Below, piece by piece: positions 8,187 to 15,713 of a stretch of DNA of 35,883 nt. A model generated the notes under the pieces. It was not told where the DNA came from. It worked only from the letters and a program-made list of their open reading frames with translations, and made no database searches. Source of the DNA: Aminobacter sp. AP02. Its GTDB lineage: Bacteria > Pseudomonadota > Alphaproteobacteria > Rhizobiales > Rhizobiaceae. The position numbers and the translations under genes are program-made. Positions within the stretch are counted from its first letter, which is position 1. Each line of letters starts with the position of its first letter. The stretch spans positions 1 through 35,883 of the forward strand of contig NZ_QGGX01000030.1 in assembly GCF_003148805.1 (NCBI RefSeq). The letters are read 5' to 3'.

Positions 8187-9977
8187 ATGGCGACTGAAAA
8201 GCGTAACTTCCTTGGTGTCAGGCGTTCGGCCACCGGTGTCTCATGGGAGCACCGGTTGACCGAGCGTCAGGAGATGTTGGCGCTCGCCATTGCCCAGGGG
8301 CATGGCGTGCCCGACATTGTCGCGCGCGTGCTCGCCGGGCGGGGCGTCACGGCAGATGATGCCGAGCGCTTTCTCGATCCGACGATCCGCGATCTGTTAC
8401 CTGATCCGGCGTCCTTGACTGATATGGACAAGGCCGCCGAGCGCATAGCCGATGCGGTGCTACGCAAGGAAAAGGTCGCGATCTTCGGCGACTATGATGT
8501 GGACGGTGCGTCGTCCTCGGCGCTGATGAAGCGCTTTCTCGCGCATTTCGACATCGAATCAGAGATCTACATCCCCGACCGTATCTTTGAAGGCTACGGG
8601 CCCAATCCCGACGCCATGCGCGAACTGATCGGTCGTGGCGCAAGCCTGATCATCACGGTCGATTGCGGCACCAACAGTGCAGCCTCCATCGACGCGGCAA
8701 ATGAAGCTGGCGCCGACGTGGTTGTACTCGACCACCACCAGGTCGGCGGGCCATTGCCGAATGCGCGTGCGGTGCTCAATCCGAACCGCGACGACGACCT
8801 TTCCGGTCAAGGTCATCTTTGCGCGGCCGGTGTGACATTCCTGACGCTGGTTCAAACCGCCAAGGTGCTGCGCCAGCGACTGCCGGATGCACCGCGTCCG
8901 GATCTGCTGTCGCTGCTCGACCTCGTGGCGCTGGGAACCGTTTGCGACGTGGTGCCGCTGACTGGCGTAAACCGGGCGTTCGTCGTCAAGGGGCTGCAGG
9001 CGATGCGCCAGCAGAACAATGTCGGGCTGACGGCACTGGCCCGCGTCGCCCGCATTGGCGAGCCGCTCAACAATTTCCATCTCGCTTTCCTGCTTGGCCC
9101 GCGCATCAATGCCGGTGGGCGCATCGGCGATGCCGCACTGGGCAGCAAGCTGCTTGCCACCGACGACCCTGTCGAAGCCGGAACCATTGCCGAAACGCTC
9201 GACCGCCTGAACCAGGAACGGCAGGCGATGGAAACCGAGATGCTGGCCGAAGCGCGCGCCGAAGCCGATGCGGAAATCGGCGCAGGTCCTGGCCCCGCCG
9301 TCCTGGTGACGGCGAACACCACCTGGCACCCCGGGATCGTTGGCCTTCTTGCCTCGCGGCTGAAGGATCACGCGCGACGTCCGGCTTTTGCCATTGCCTT
9401 CAATGGAAACGGCATTGGCACCGGTTCGGGTCGTTCGGTGTCGGGTTTCGATCTGGGCCGGTTGGTGCGCGAAGCGGTGGAAGCCGGGTTGCTGGTCAAG
9501 GGCGGCGGACATGCCATGGCCGCCGGCATCACGGTTGAGCGCGCGAAACTTGGCGAGTTGCGCGCTTTCTTCGAACAGCGTGCCGCAGCCGACGTGTTCC
9601 GTCTCCAGGATGAGGAAAGCCTCAAAGTCGACGGTGCCCTTGCCGCCGAAGGTGCAACGTTGAATCTGATCGACGCGCTGGAAAAGGCCGGGCCGTTCGG
9701 GGCAGGGCACGTGGCGCCTGTCTTCGTCTTGCCGCGTCACCACATTGTCGATATCCGACTTGTCGGGACGGCGCATGTCAGGGTCGATTTGCGCTCCGAA
9801 AGCGGCGGGCGGCTACAGGGCATCGCGTTTCGGGCGGCGGAAACGCCGATCGGCGACTTCCTGTTCAGGAACCGCGACCGAACTGTCCATGTCGCAGGGT
9901 CAATTTCGGTCAATCACTGGAATGGCAGCCGCACGGCCCAGTTCAGGATCATCGACGCAGCGCTTGCCGGGCCTTAA
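8187..9977 (+). CDS. recJ: Single-stranded-DNA-specific exonuclease RecJ
   Basis: A 5'-3' exonuclease on single-stranded DNA that works in RecFOR recombination, mismatch and base-excision repair in the cytoplasm. The 596-residue protein has the DHH phosphoesterase motifs: I GDYDVDGASS (101-110), II VDCGTN (158-163), III LDHHQ (181-185), then RINAGGRIG (306-314). The DHHA1 glycine-rich motif GGHAMAAG is at 440-447, and an OB-like C-terminal region follows. The Shine-Dalgarno at ATG 8187 is weak, so translation may depend partly on read-through from glpX. Its TAA stop overlaps the stop of the convergent patatin gene, the four bases TTAA at 9974-9977 serving both strands. Confidence 0.96.
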   Translation: MATEKRNFLGVRRSATGVSWEHRLTERQEMLALAIAQGHGVPDIVARVLAGRGVTADDAERFLDPTIRDLLPDPASLTDMDKAAERIADAVLRKEKVAIFGDYDVDGASSSALMKRFLAHFDIESEIYIPDRIFEGYGPNPDAMRELIGRGASLIITVDCGTNSAASIDAANEAGADVVVLDHHQVGGPLPNARAVLNPNRDDDLSGQGHLCAAGVTFLTLVQTAKVLRQRLPDAPRPDLLSLLDLVALGTVCDVVPLTGVNRAFVVKGLQAMRQQNNVGLTALARVARIGEPLNNFHLAFLLGPRINAGGRIGDAALGSKLLATDDPVEAGTIAETLDRLNQERQAMETEMLAEARAEADAEIGAGPGPAVLVTANTTWHPGIVGLLASRLKDHARRPAFAIAFNGNGIGTGSGRSVSGFDLGRLVREAVEAGLLVKGGGHAMAAGITVERAKLGELRAFFEQRAAADVFRLQDEESLKVDGALAAEGATLNLIDALEKAGPFGAGHVAPVFVLPRHHIVDIRLVGTAHVRVDLRSESGGRLQGIAFRAAETPIGDFLFRNRDRTVHVAGSISVNHWNGSRTAQFRIIDAALAGP

Positions 9978-10939
9978 CCGAGAACCGCCTGGAGCCTGAC
10001 GATCTCCTCCATCTGCGCCTTGGTCGCTTCATATCCGAGGCGGATGGCTTCATCGGCCCGATGGAATTCCGAAAGCCCGATGAGGCCGAGCTTGGGCTGG
10101 ATCGAAAGATCCGGCGGATCGCCGGCAAGACGTGCCCGCGAAATGCGGTCCTGGATGATGTTGAAGGCCTCGACCATGACGCCCGTGATGCCAAGCCTTG
10201 CCTCACGCTCGCTGTAGCCGGGGGTCTCCCCGGGGCGTGCCGGTCGCTCGACCACCAATTCGCCAGCGCTATGCTTAATAACTGCAGCGCGGCCGAACAG
10301 GTCGTAGTGCAGGTTGACCGCAACCACCAGCGGCTGCTCGTTGGCGCGGCAGACCGAAACCGGAACCGGGTTGACCAGGGCACCGTCGACCAGAACGCGA
10401 CCGTTGCAGCTGACCGGTTCGAAAACGCCCGGCAGCGCATATGAAGCGCGCATCGCCTTGATCAGCGAACCGCTCGACAGCCAAATCTCATGGCCGGTTC
10501 GTATCTCCGCGGCCACGCAGACGAAAGGTTTTGGAAGATCCTCGAAAGTCACGCCGCCCATATGTTGCTGCATGCGAGCGTCGAGCTTCATGCCACCGAA
10601 CAGCCCGTTGCCGCCGAGCTTCAGGTCGAACAGGCCAAACAGGCGGCGCTTGGTCAGGCTACGGGCGAACTCTTCAAGTTCGTCCAGGCGGCCGGCGAGG
10701 TAACAGCCACCGACCAGCGCTCCGATGGAGGTTCCAGCGATCATGTTGATGCGAATGCCGGCTTCATCAAGTGCGCGAAGCACCCCGATATGAGCCCATC
10801 CACGCGCAGCGCCACCACCGAGAGCAAGGGAGATGCCGGTCTCTTTCGGGTTCGCCGGGTTGTCAGAATTGCCGCCCGAGGAAAGGCCGTTGGCTTCCCG
10901 GACGTTCTGGCGCGCATGGAATGACGCCCATTCGAGCAT
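9974..10939 (-). CDS. Patatin-like phospholipase, RssA/NTE family
   Basis: Predicted serine lipid acyl-hydrolase with the patatin Ser-Asp dyad. The 321-residue protein shows the oxyanion loop GGGAARG (41-47), the nucleophile elbow GTSIG (Ser71) and the catalytic Asp185 in VDGALVNPVPV. This arrangement is typical of bacterial RssA/YchK-type proteins, whose natural substrates are mostly unknown. ATG 10939 was chosen because AAAGGAG lies 6 nt upstream; the preceding GTG (10942) is only 3 nt from it. A stable hairpin sits in the leader at 10960-10979. hisI and folE lie upstream on the same strand, separated by 189 nt. Confidence 0.9.
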   Translation of the reverse strand: MLEWASFHARQNVREANGLSSGGNSDNPANPKETGISLALGGGAARGWAHIGVLRALDEAGIRINMIAGTSIGALVGGCYLAGRLDELEEFARSLTKRRLFGLFDLKLGGNGLFGGMKLDARMQQHMGGVTFEDLPKPFVCVAAEIRTGHEIWLSSGSLIKAMRASYALPGVFEPVSCNGRVLVDGALVNPVPVSVCRANEQPLVVAVNLHYDLFGRAAVIKHSAGELVVERPARPGETPGYSEREARLGITGVMVEAFNIIQDRISRARLAGDPPDLSIQPKLGLIGLSEFHRADEAIRLGYEATKAQMEEIVRLQAVLG

Positions 10940-10959
10940 CACGATCTCCTTTCAGCGCC

Positions 10960-10979
10960 GCGTGTCCGTTCGGACACGC
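10960..10979 (-). other. Leader hairpin upstream of the patatin gene
   Basis: GCGTGTCC (10960-10967) and GGACACGC (10972-10979) form a perfect 8-bp stem with a 4-nt loop, ending about 8 nt before the AAAGGAG ribosome-binding site of the downstream minus-strand gene. It does not pair with the Shine-Dalgarno. It could stabilise the mRNA or bind a protein. I do not recognise it as a known motif. Confidence 0.4.
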
Positions 10980-11128
10980 AAGGGACGCTGCGACACCTTG
11001 AATCGGTGCATGATCCTCGCCGAAAATCGAGTCCAACTTTCGAGGCATGCACAATCCCGCAACCAGACTACATCCTGGCCGTATCGAAATCGTGAATCTT
11101 AATGTCGCAGGGGCGTCAGGAGGGTTCA

Positions 11129-11581
11129 CTATTCATTGCGGTAGATTTCGTCTGCGTCAAACAGTGGAAGGCTGCCGTCTGCGCTGAGGGTCGCTACGCC
11201 GTCCTTGAGCCCCACCATCCGATAGAAGCAGGAACGTCTGCCGGTGTGACAGGTTGCGTCGTGGCCGGTAACATTTACGCGCAGCCATACCGCGTCCTGG
11301 TCGCAGTCGGTGCGTATCTCGGTAACGTGCTGGAAATTGCCCGACGTCTCGCCCTTCTTCCACAACGAGCCGCGCGAACGCGACCAGTAGTGGGCGATCC
11401 CGGTCTCGATGGTCAGCGCCAGCGCTTCGGCGTTCATGTGCGCCACCATCAGCAACATGCCGTCCGCCGCGTCGGTGACCACAGCAGTGACAAGGCCGTT
11501 GGCGTCGAAACGCGGCGTGAACGCGGCACCCTCTTCGAGCGCGCGCTTGTCGTTGGAGGCTTGGGGAAATTGCAGGGTCAT
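11129..11581 (-). CDS. hisI: Phosphoribosyl-AMP cyclohydrolase HisI
   Basis: Opens the purine ring of phosphoribosyl-AMP to give ProFAR, the third step of histidine biosynthesis. This is the single-domain form (150 residues, no HisE fusion). Family residues are all present: HMNAEAL (48-54), [17 protein letters not shown] (66-82), the metal site D92-C-D94-Q-D96, and the zinc cysteines Cys111 and Cys118 in [11 protein letters not shown]. The ATG at 11581 gives the family N-terminus; the frame is open upstream into folE. It lies 35 nt after folE on the same strand, a pairing that suggests co-transcription from the folE promoter although the pathways differ. No other his gene is present. Confidence 0.96.
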   Translation of the reverse strand: MTLQFPQASNDKRALEEGAAFTPRFDANGLVTAVVTDAADGMLLMVAHMNAEALALTIETGIAHYWSRSRGSLWKKGETSGNFQHVTEIRTDCDQDAVWLRVNVTGHDATCHTGRRSCFYRMVGLKDGVATLSADGSLPLFDADEIYRNE

Positions 11582-11616
11582 CGCCGGGGTCCTAAATCGG
11601 GCACCGGCGAGGGGAC

Positions 11617-12255
11617 TTAGATCCCGCCGCCGGCTCGCACCATGGTCACGAACCGGACCTGTTCTTCGGGGGTATCCCGGAAAACGCCGGTGAAGGTGGA
11701 GGTCAGGGTCGTCGAACCCTGCTTGCGGATGCCGCGCATGGCCATGCACATATGCTCGGCCTCGATCATCACGGCGACGCCGCGCGGATTTAGCACGTCC
11801 TGGATGACACCGGCAATCTGCGCCGTCATCGCTTCCTGCGTCTGCAGTCGATGTGCGAAGATGTCGACCACGCGCGCGATCTTGGACAGCCCGACCACCT
11901 TGCCATCCGGCAGGTAGCCGACATGCGCCTTGCCGATGATCGGCACCATGTGGTGTTCGCAGTGAGAGTGGAACTTGATGTCGCGGACAATGACGAGGTC
12001 GTCATAGCCGGCCACTTCCTCGAAGGTGCGGCCAAGCTCTTCGGCCGGGCACATGTCGTAGCCGTTGAACATCTCGCGGAACGCCTTGGTGACACGCTTG
12101 GGCGTGTCGATCAGGCCTTCACGTTCGGGATTGTCACCGGTCCAGCGCAAGAGCACCTTGACCGCAGCTTCGACTTCCGCCGCGCTTGGGCGGTCGGTCG
12201 TGGGCATATCCATATAGGCTGATTGCGGCATCAGCTTCTTGGCAACGGCATCCAT
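11617..12255 (-). CDS. folE: GTP cyclohydrolase I FolE
   Basis: Converts GTP to 7,8-dihydroneopterin triphosphate, the first step of tetrahydrofolate synthesis. The 212-residue protein contains the zinc ligands Cys99 and His102 (HSHCEHH) and Cys170 (EHMCMAMRG), the NPERxGL motif (42-49) and the [19 protein letters not shown] segment (112-125, with H at 111). ATG 12255 follows GGAG by 9 nt. That GGAG is part of a stem in the leader (12260-12311) matching the THF-II riboswitch, so folE translation is probably repressed by the pathway end product. hisI follows after 35 nt. Confidence 0.97.
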   Translation of the reverse strand: MDAVAKKLMPQSAYMDMPTTDRPSAAEVEAAVKVLLRWTGDNPEREGLIDTPKRVTKAFREMFNGYDMCPAEELGRTFEEVAGYDDLVIVRDIKFHSHCEHHMVPIIGKAHVGYLPDGKVVGLSKIARVVDIFAHRLQTQEAMTAQIAGVIQDVLNPRGVAVMIEAEHMCMAMRGIRKQGSTTLTSTFTGVFRDTPEEQVRFVTMVRAGGGI

Positions 12256-12259
12256 CTCA

Positions 12260-12311
12260 GGCGTCTCCAGTAGTCCCTGTCGAAGCAGGGACGAGTTGAA
12301 CGGACACAGCC
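12260..12311 (-). ncRNA. THF-II (folE-motif) riboswitch in the folE leader
   Basis: On the minus strand GGCTGTGTCC (12311-12302) pairs, with one bulge and one mismatch, with GGAGACGCC (12268-12260), which contains the folE Shine-Dalgarno GGAG. Inside lies a perfect 7-bp hairpin GTCCCTG/CAGGGAC (12292-12286 with 12279-12273, 6-nt loop), flanked by unpaired GTTCAACTC on one side and TACT on the other. Position, size and SD-sequestering architecture agree with the THF-II riboswitch class known upstream of folE in Alphaproteobacteria. The pairing is seen here; ligand binding is inferred. Binding of tetrahydrofolate would stabilise the SD-masking stem and lower FolE synthesis. Confidence 0.8.
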
Positions 12312-12490
12312 ACTTTAGGGACCACCGGAATAGTGCCGTACCCAAAGCTGCTCATCGTGCGCTGCTCCCGATGCTGTTTCTGCAGCCTTGTCGGGAGGCG
12401 AACACAACCATTATATATGGGTGGAGACGACGATTGAAAGATGCGTCAGCGACAAGAGTTGTTCATCACACGCACTCAGAGTGAAAAAAG

Positions 12491-12931
12491 TTGATCGACG
12501 ACATCTACAACACGAAAATTCTTGGCTTCGCTGGAAATATCGGCCGGCTCGGACGTCTCGAAAATCCTGATGCAAGTGCAACCGCACATTCCAAGCTGTG
12601 TGGATCGACCGTCACCATCGATCTCAAGATGGAAGACGGCGTGGTCACCGACTTCGCCCATGTGGTCAAGGCATGCGCTCTGGGACAGGCGTCGTCGTCG
12701 ATCATGGCCGAAAACGTGGTTGGCGCGAGCGCTGATGAGCTGCGCGCGGTGAGAGACACCATGCTGCGCATGCTCAAGGAAGGCGGCACGCCGCCGCAAG
12801 GGCGTTTTGCCGACCTGAAGTATCTTGAGCCGGTGCGCGACTACAAGGCACGCCACACGTCGACCATGCTGACTTTCGACGCGGTGGTTGATGCCATCGG
12901 GCAGATCGAACGCAAGCGGGCGGCCGCTTAG
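12491..12931 (+). CDS. IscU/NifU-N-like iron-sulfur scaffold homologue lacking the third cysteine
   Basis: A 146-residue protein with the NifU N-terminal/IscU fold signature. Cys37 (KLCGST) and Cys62 (VKACALGQASSS) match the first two cluster-ligand cysteines of IscU. The third is replaced by Thr123 (KARHTSTMLTFDAV, where IscU has a Cys), and the residue after CG, an Asp in IscU, is Ser39. It is therefore unlikely to be a standard [2Fe-2S] scaffold. It may transfer sulfur or clusters, or serve another role. The only usable start is TTG 12491, preceded by an A/G-rich stretch. It is divergent from folE and converges on the LysR gene with overlapping stop codons (TTAG, 12928-12931). No other isc/suf gene is nearby. 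Confidence 0.85.
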   Translation: MIDDIYNTKILGFAGNIGRLGRLENPDASATAHSKLCGSTVTIDLKMEDGVVTDFAHVVKACALGQASSSIMAENVVGASADELRAVRDTMLRMLKEGGTPPQGRFADLKYLEPVRDYKARHTSTMLTFDAVVDAIGQIERKRAAA

Positions 12932-13848
12932 CAATCCTGGAGATCTCGCAGGCTTTGTGCGAATTCGGCACGAACCCAGTCGGCGAAGGCTTGCGCGGGT
13001 TCCGATAGCTTGCGCAGGTTCCTGGCCACCAGGAAATAGCCGCCGCACACGACATTTGTCTCGAACGGCTTGATCAGCGTGCCCGCCTTGAGTTCCTCCC
13101 GTACTAGCAACAGGTCGCCAAGGGCTACGCCATGGCCCAGCATCGCCGCCTGTTTTGATAGGGCGGCATCGGCCAGCAGCGGACCGCGTTCGGAGACCGG
13201 AGCTTCTGTGGCACCCGCTGCCTCGAACCAGCGCGCCCAGCCTTGGCGGTTTTCTTCATGCAGCAGCGTGTAGCGGCGCAAGTCGCCTGGGCTTTCCAAA
13301 GCCGGGCCTGTCGCGAGCAGGGCAGGCGAAAGTACAGGCGAATCGACGACTGGCGCCAGCAACTCCGCTTCACTGCGCGGCCACGATGTGTTGTGGGCGC
13401 TGAAACGCAAGGCGAGTTCGGCCTGGTCGTTGCGGAAATCGATCAGGCGCGGATCGACATCCAGCGCGACGTCGATATCCGGCCGCAGTTCGCGAAAGCG
13501 GTTGAGGCGCGGCACCAGCCAACTGGCCGCCAGCGAAGGCTCGACGCTGACGCCGGCAACCGATTGCGTGCGCGCGCCCGCAAGCTCGGACAACTGCTGA
13601 TCGATGTCGTCGAAGCTCTTGATGAGTTGCTGCAACAATTTCTGGCCCGCTTCGGTCAGTTCGACACGGCGGTGACAACGCACGAACAGAGGCAGGCGCA
13701 GAAACGTCTCCAACTCGCGTATCTGGCGGCTTATGGCGGCTTGGGTGACAAAAAGCTCTTCCGCCGCGCGGCTGAAACTCAGATGCCGGCCGGCTGCCTC
13801 GAAACTTCTCAATGCCGTCAGCGGCAGCCGCCCTCGGTTCATTCGCAT
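12928..13848 (-). CDS. LysR-family transcriptional regulator, GcvA/AmpR subgroup
   Basis: A 306-residue LysR regulator with an N-terminal winged helix-turn-helix (about 10-69: LTALRSFEAAGRHLSFSRAA, then TQAAISRQIRELE) and a two-lobed effector-binding domain (about 95-300). The N-terminus resembles GcvA and AmpR. Despite that resemblance it is 13 kb from the gcv operon. It is divergent from the small reading frame at 13937, the classical arrangement of a LysR target, and the class D beta-lactamase lies 0.86 kb beyond its start, past yidD. No clear Shine-Dalgarno precedes the ATG. The near-palindrome at 13847-13861 could be its autoregulatory site. Confidence 0.92.
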   Translation of the reverse strand: MRMNRGRLPLTALRSFEAAGRHLSFSRAAEELFVTQAAISRQIRELETFLRLPLFVRCHRRVELTEAGQKLLQQLIKSFDDIDQQLSELAGARTQSVAGVSVEPSLAASWLVPRLNRFRELRPDIDVALDVDPRLIDFRNDQAELALRFSAHNTSWPRSEAELLAPVVDSPVLSPALLATGPALESPGDLRRYTLLHEENRQGWARWFEAAGATEAPVSERGPLLADAALSKQAAMLGHGVALGDLLLVREELKAGTLIKPFETNVVCGGYFLVARNLRKLSEPAQAFADWVRAEFAQSLRDLQDC

Positions 13849-13861
13849 AATCTTAAGTTAT
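13847..13861. promoter_or_regulatory. Candidate LysR-type binding site (T-N11-A)
   Basis: The 15-mer ATAA-TCTTAAG-TTAT is nearly palindromic around CTTAAG and contains a T-N11-A core, the usual LysR signature. It overlaps the start codon of the LysR gene and lies in the divergent space before the small reading frame at 13937. Such short motifs are common by chance, so this is a lead only. Confidence 0.3.
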
Positions 13862-13912
13862 CCAAAGCGGACATTATACTCGTTTGAAGGAAGCGGCTAG
13901 AGGCGGTGTATT

Positions 13913-13929
13913 CCTCCCATCCAAGGAGG
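13913..13929 (+). promoter_or_regulatory. Hairpin masking a strong Shine-Dalgarno
   Basis: CCTCC (13913-13917) can pair with GGAGG (13925-13929) across a 7-nt loop. The GGAGG is an ideal ribosome-binding site 7 nt before ATG 13937. Sequestration of this kind often marks translational control by temperature, a ligand or an sRNA. Confidence 0.4.
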
Positions 13930-13936
13930 CAAAACC

Positions 13937-14101
13937 ATGCCAACGCTCTTCAACGCTTATGCCGAGATGTTCCGCGTCGCTACGTTCCAGGCCGACTATT
14001 CCACCGGTGGCGCGAGGCGCTGCGGCGCCGATCGAAAACAGCTCGCCACCCCGCAACGGCGGTGCCCCCACCGCTTGGCGAAGCTAGTCTGGCTTGCGTG
14101 A
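13937..14101 (+). CDS. Possible 54-residue small protein between lysR and yidD
   Basis: An ATG at 13937 follows a near-perfect AAGGAGG ribosome-binding site with a 7-nt spacer. The frame runs 54 codons to TGA at 14099-14101. The product begins MPTLFNAYAEMFRVATFQAD and ends in a basic, cysteine-containing half (RRCGADRKQ, RRCPHRLAKLVWLA). There is no signal peptide, and I recognise no family. The ribosome-binding site can be masked by a 5-bp hairpin (13913-13929). It is divergent from the LysR gene and so is a natural candidate target. It could instead be a leader peptide for yidD, whose start lies 95 nt beyond its stop, or the 5' remnant of a decayed longer gene. The translation signal is good, but the coding evidence is thin. 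Confidence 0.45.
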   Translation: MPTLFNAYAEMFRVATFQADYSTGGARRCGADRKQLATPQRRCPHRLAKLVWLA

Positions 14102-14196
14102 CATGGCGCCGCAGCGCCGTGATCATAAGAAGCGAACATTGCGTATGCATGTCGGAATTGACATCTATGTTGATGAAATTCCGTTCGGCGGAGACG

Positions 14197-14565
14197 ATGG
14201 ACCACGGTCACCAACACACACGCAGCATCACCGCGCGCGGCCGCAACTGGGCCGGGCCGTGGCGCAAGACGCCGGGTCGCGTGCTCGGTACATCGCTGGT
14301 ACGGCTCTATCAGCTGACGCTTTCGGGTTTCATCGGCAATTCATGCCGGCATTTGCCGACCTGCTCGGAATACGCCCACGAGGCGATCGCGCGCCACGGC
14401 CTGTGGGCCGGCGGCTGGATGGGGCTCTTTCGAGTGGTCCGCTGCGGCCCGTGGGGCACGCACGGCATCGACCGCGTGCCGGAAAAGCTTGACCGGCGCT
14501 ACGCCTGGTTCACGCCCTGGCGCTATTGGTCCATTAGCAAGAAGTTGCCTGAACGACACTCTTGA
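14197..14565 (+). CDS. yidD: Membrane protein insertion efficiency factor YidD
   Basis: A small amphipathic protein that associates with the inner membrane and assists YidC-dependent insertion. The family core is clear: LYQLTLSGFIGNSCRHLPTC, then SEYAHEAIARHGLWAGGWMG and RVVRCGPWGTHGIDRVPE, with the three conserved cysteines. From ATG 14197 it has 122 residues and a His-rich N-terminus (MDHGHQH). GGAG lies only 3 nt upstream, so in-frame ATGs at 14173 or 14167 are possible alternatives that add 8 or 10 residues. It sits between the LysR/small-ORF insert and the beta-lactamase gene. Unlike many bacteria it is not beside rpmH-rnpA-yidC, which is usual for alphaproteobacteria. Confidence 0.92.
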   Translation: MDHGHQHTRSITARGRNWAGPWRKTPGRVLGTSLVRLYQLTLSGFIGNSCRHLPTCSEYAHEAIARHGLWAGGWMGLFRVVRCGPWGTHGIDRVPEKLDRRYAWFTPWRYWSISKKLPERHS

Positions 14566-14607
14566 TGGTGGGGGCGTTTGAGGCAGGTTAGGCGTGCTGC
14601 CGGCCAC

Positions 14608-14629
14608 TTTACGATTCATTTAGCGTAAA
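14608..14629. promoter_or_regulatory. Inverted repeat upstream of the beta-lactamase gene
   Basis: TTTACG (14608-14613) and CGTAAA (14624-14629) form an inverted repeat with a 10-nt spacer in the AT-richer gap between yidD and the beta-lactamase gene. It has the geometry of a dimeric repressor or activator site. No known box is recognised. Confidence 0.3.
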
Positions 14630-14712
14630 AACAGTCGATCCAAGTTCAGTCATATTCGAGACAAGGCGAGGGCCTAGTGCCTCTGGCACCAATTGCCAGA
14701 GGGTATTGCCAC

Positions 14713-15549
14713 GTGCGTCACGGACATCTCCGCTTCCAGTTCTTGGCTCCAATCGCGTTCATCGCGGCGTCGCTGGCGACGGCGATACCCGCCTCGGCCC
14801 AGTCGGCGACGCCAAACCAGCCTTTCGAGTGCAGTCTGATCGTAGACGCCGCAAGCGGCGAGACGGTCTACCAGAGCGGTGTCTGTGACCAGCGGGTCAG
14901 CCCGGCTTCGACATTCAAGCTGCCGTTGGCGCTTGTCGGCTACGACGCTGGTATTCTTGTCGACGAGCACACGCCGAGCTGGGACTACAAGCCTGAGTTC
15001 AAGGCCTTCCAGCGCGACCACAGGACCGTCGATCCGACGATCTGGGAAAGGGATTCGGTTGTCTGGTTTTCGCAGGAAATCACCCGGAGCCTTGGCGACA
15101 AACGTTTCGCTGCCTATGTCGACAAATTCGACTATGGCAACAAGGACATTACAGGCAATGCCGGCAAGAAGGATGGTCTCACGCACTCCTGGCTGAGTTC
15201 GTCGCTGAAGATTTCGCCTGTCGAGCAGATCGGCTTCTTGCGCGATGTCGTTAGCCGGAAGCTACCGGTGTCGGCCGAGGCCTACGACATGACCAATGCC
15301 ATCCTGCCGGCTTTCCAGGCGGGTGACTGGCATGTGCAGGGCAAGACCGGCAGCGGCTGGCTGACGAGCAAGACCGGCAAGATTGACCGCAACCGTCCCT
15401 TCGGCTGGTTCATCGGCTGGGCCGAAAAGGATGGCCGCAAGCTGGTTTTCGCTCGTCTGGTGGTCAGCAACGATCGGGCGAAATCTCGCATGGGTCTCCA
15501 GGCTCGCGCGGATTTTCTGAAGCAGCTGCCGACGCTGGTGAAGAACTGA
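14713..15549 (+). CDS. Class D (OXA-type) serine beta-lactamase
   Basis: Predicted periplasmic beta-lactamase of the OXA superfamily. From GTG 14713 it is 278 residues with a signal peptide (basic VRHGHLRFQ, hydrophobic core, cleavage likely after IPASA at about residue 29). All class D motifs are present: STFK with Ser66 and the carboxylatable Lys69, SVV (115-117), YGN (141-143), the omega-loop Trp160 and KTG (211-213). Cys40 and Cys58 could form a disulfide. An alternative GTG at 14677 adds 12 residues; both starts have GAGGG nearby. This looks like a chromosomal species-specific enzyme rather than an acquired cassette: no integron, IS or attC sequence flanks it. The substrate range cannot be read from sequence. 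Confidence 0.93.
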   Translation: MRHGHLRFQFLAPIAFIAASLATAIPASAQSATPNQPFECSLIVDAASGETVYQSGVCDQRVSPASTFKLPLALVGYDAGILVDEHTPSWDYKPEFKAFQRDHRTVDPTIWERDSVVWFSQEITRSLGDKRFAAYVDKFDYGNKDITGNAGKKDGLTHSWLSSSLKISPVEQIGFLRDVVSRKLPVSAEAYDMTNAILPAFQAGDWHVQGKTGSGWLTSKTGKIDRNRPFGWFIGWAEKDGRKLVFARLVVSNDRAKSRMGLQARADFLKQLPTLVKN

Positions 15550-15671
15550 TCAGGCGCGGTTTGGCGGGTTGACCGCCATTAGCGGAAGCAAATCTCTCCG
15601 GCCCTAAGTTGCAATCTCATCGCCACCCGTCTTTACGAGGCCGAAAACTCGCCATAAAAGACCCCTCGCTG

Positions 15672-15713
15672 CCGGACGCATCCGGTTTTTAACCACCCGC
15701 GCTCGTTTGCGGG
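15672..15713 (+). terminator. Hairpin plus T-run and second hairpin in the thrS leader
   Basis: CCGGA-CGCA-TCCGG (15672-15685) is followed directly by five T residues (15686-15690), a short intrinsic-terminator shape. A second hairpin, CCCGC/GCGGG (15696-15700 with 15709-15713), stands just before the thrS ribosome-binding site AGGAG. The first could end beta-lactamase transcripts or act as an attenuator for thrS. The stem is only 5 bp, so efficiency is doubtful. Confidence 0.4.

Noticed and set aside
12928-13848. LysR gene as the gcv regulator GcvA
   Set aside because: It shares only the general GcvA/AmpR-type sequence, is 13 kb from gcvTHP, and that operon already has a glycine riboswitch.
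14713-15549. Beta-lactamase as an acquired resistance cassette
   Set aside because: No integron integrase, attC site, insertion sequence or plasmid gene is nearby, and base use resembles the neighbours. A resident gene is more likely.
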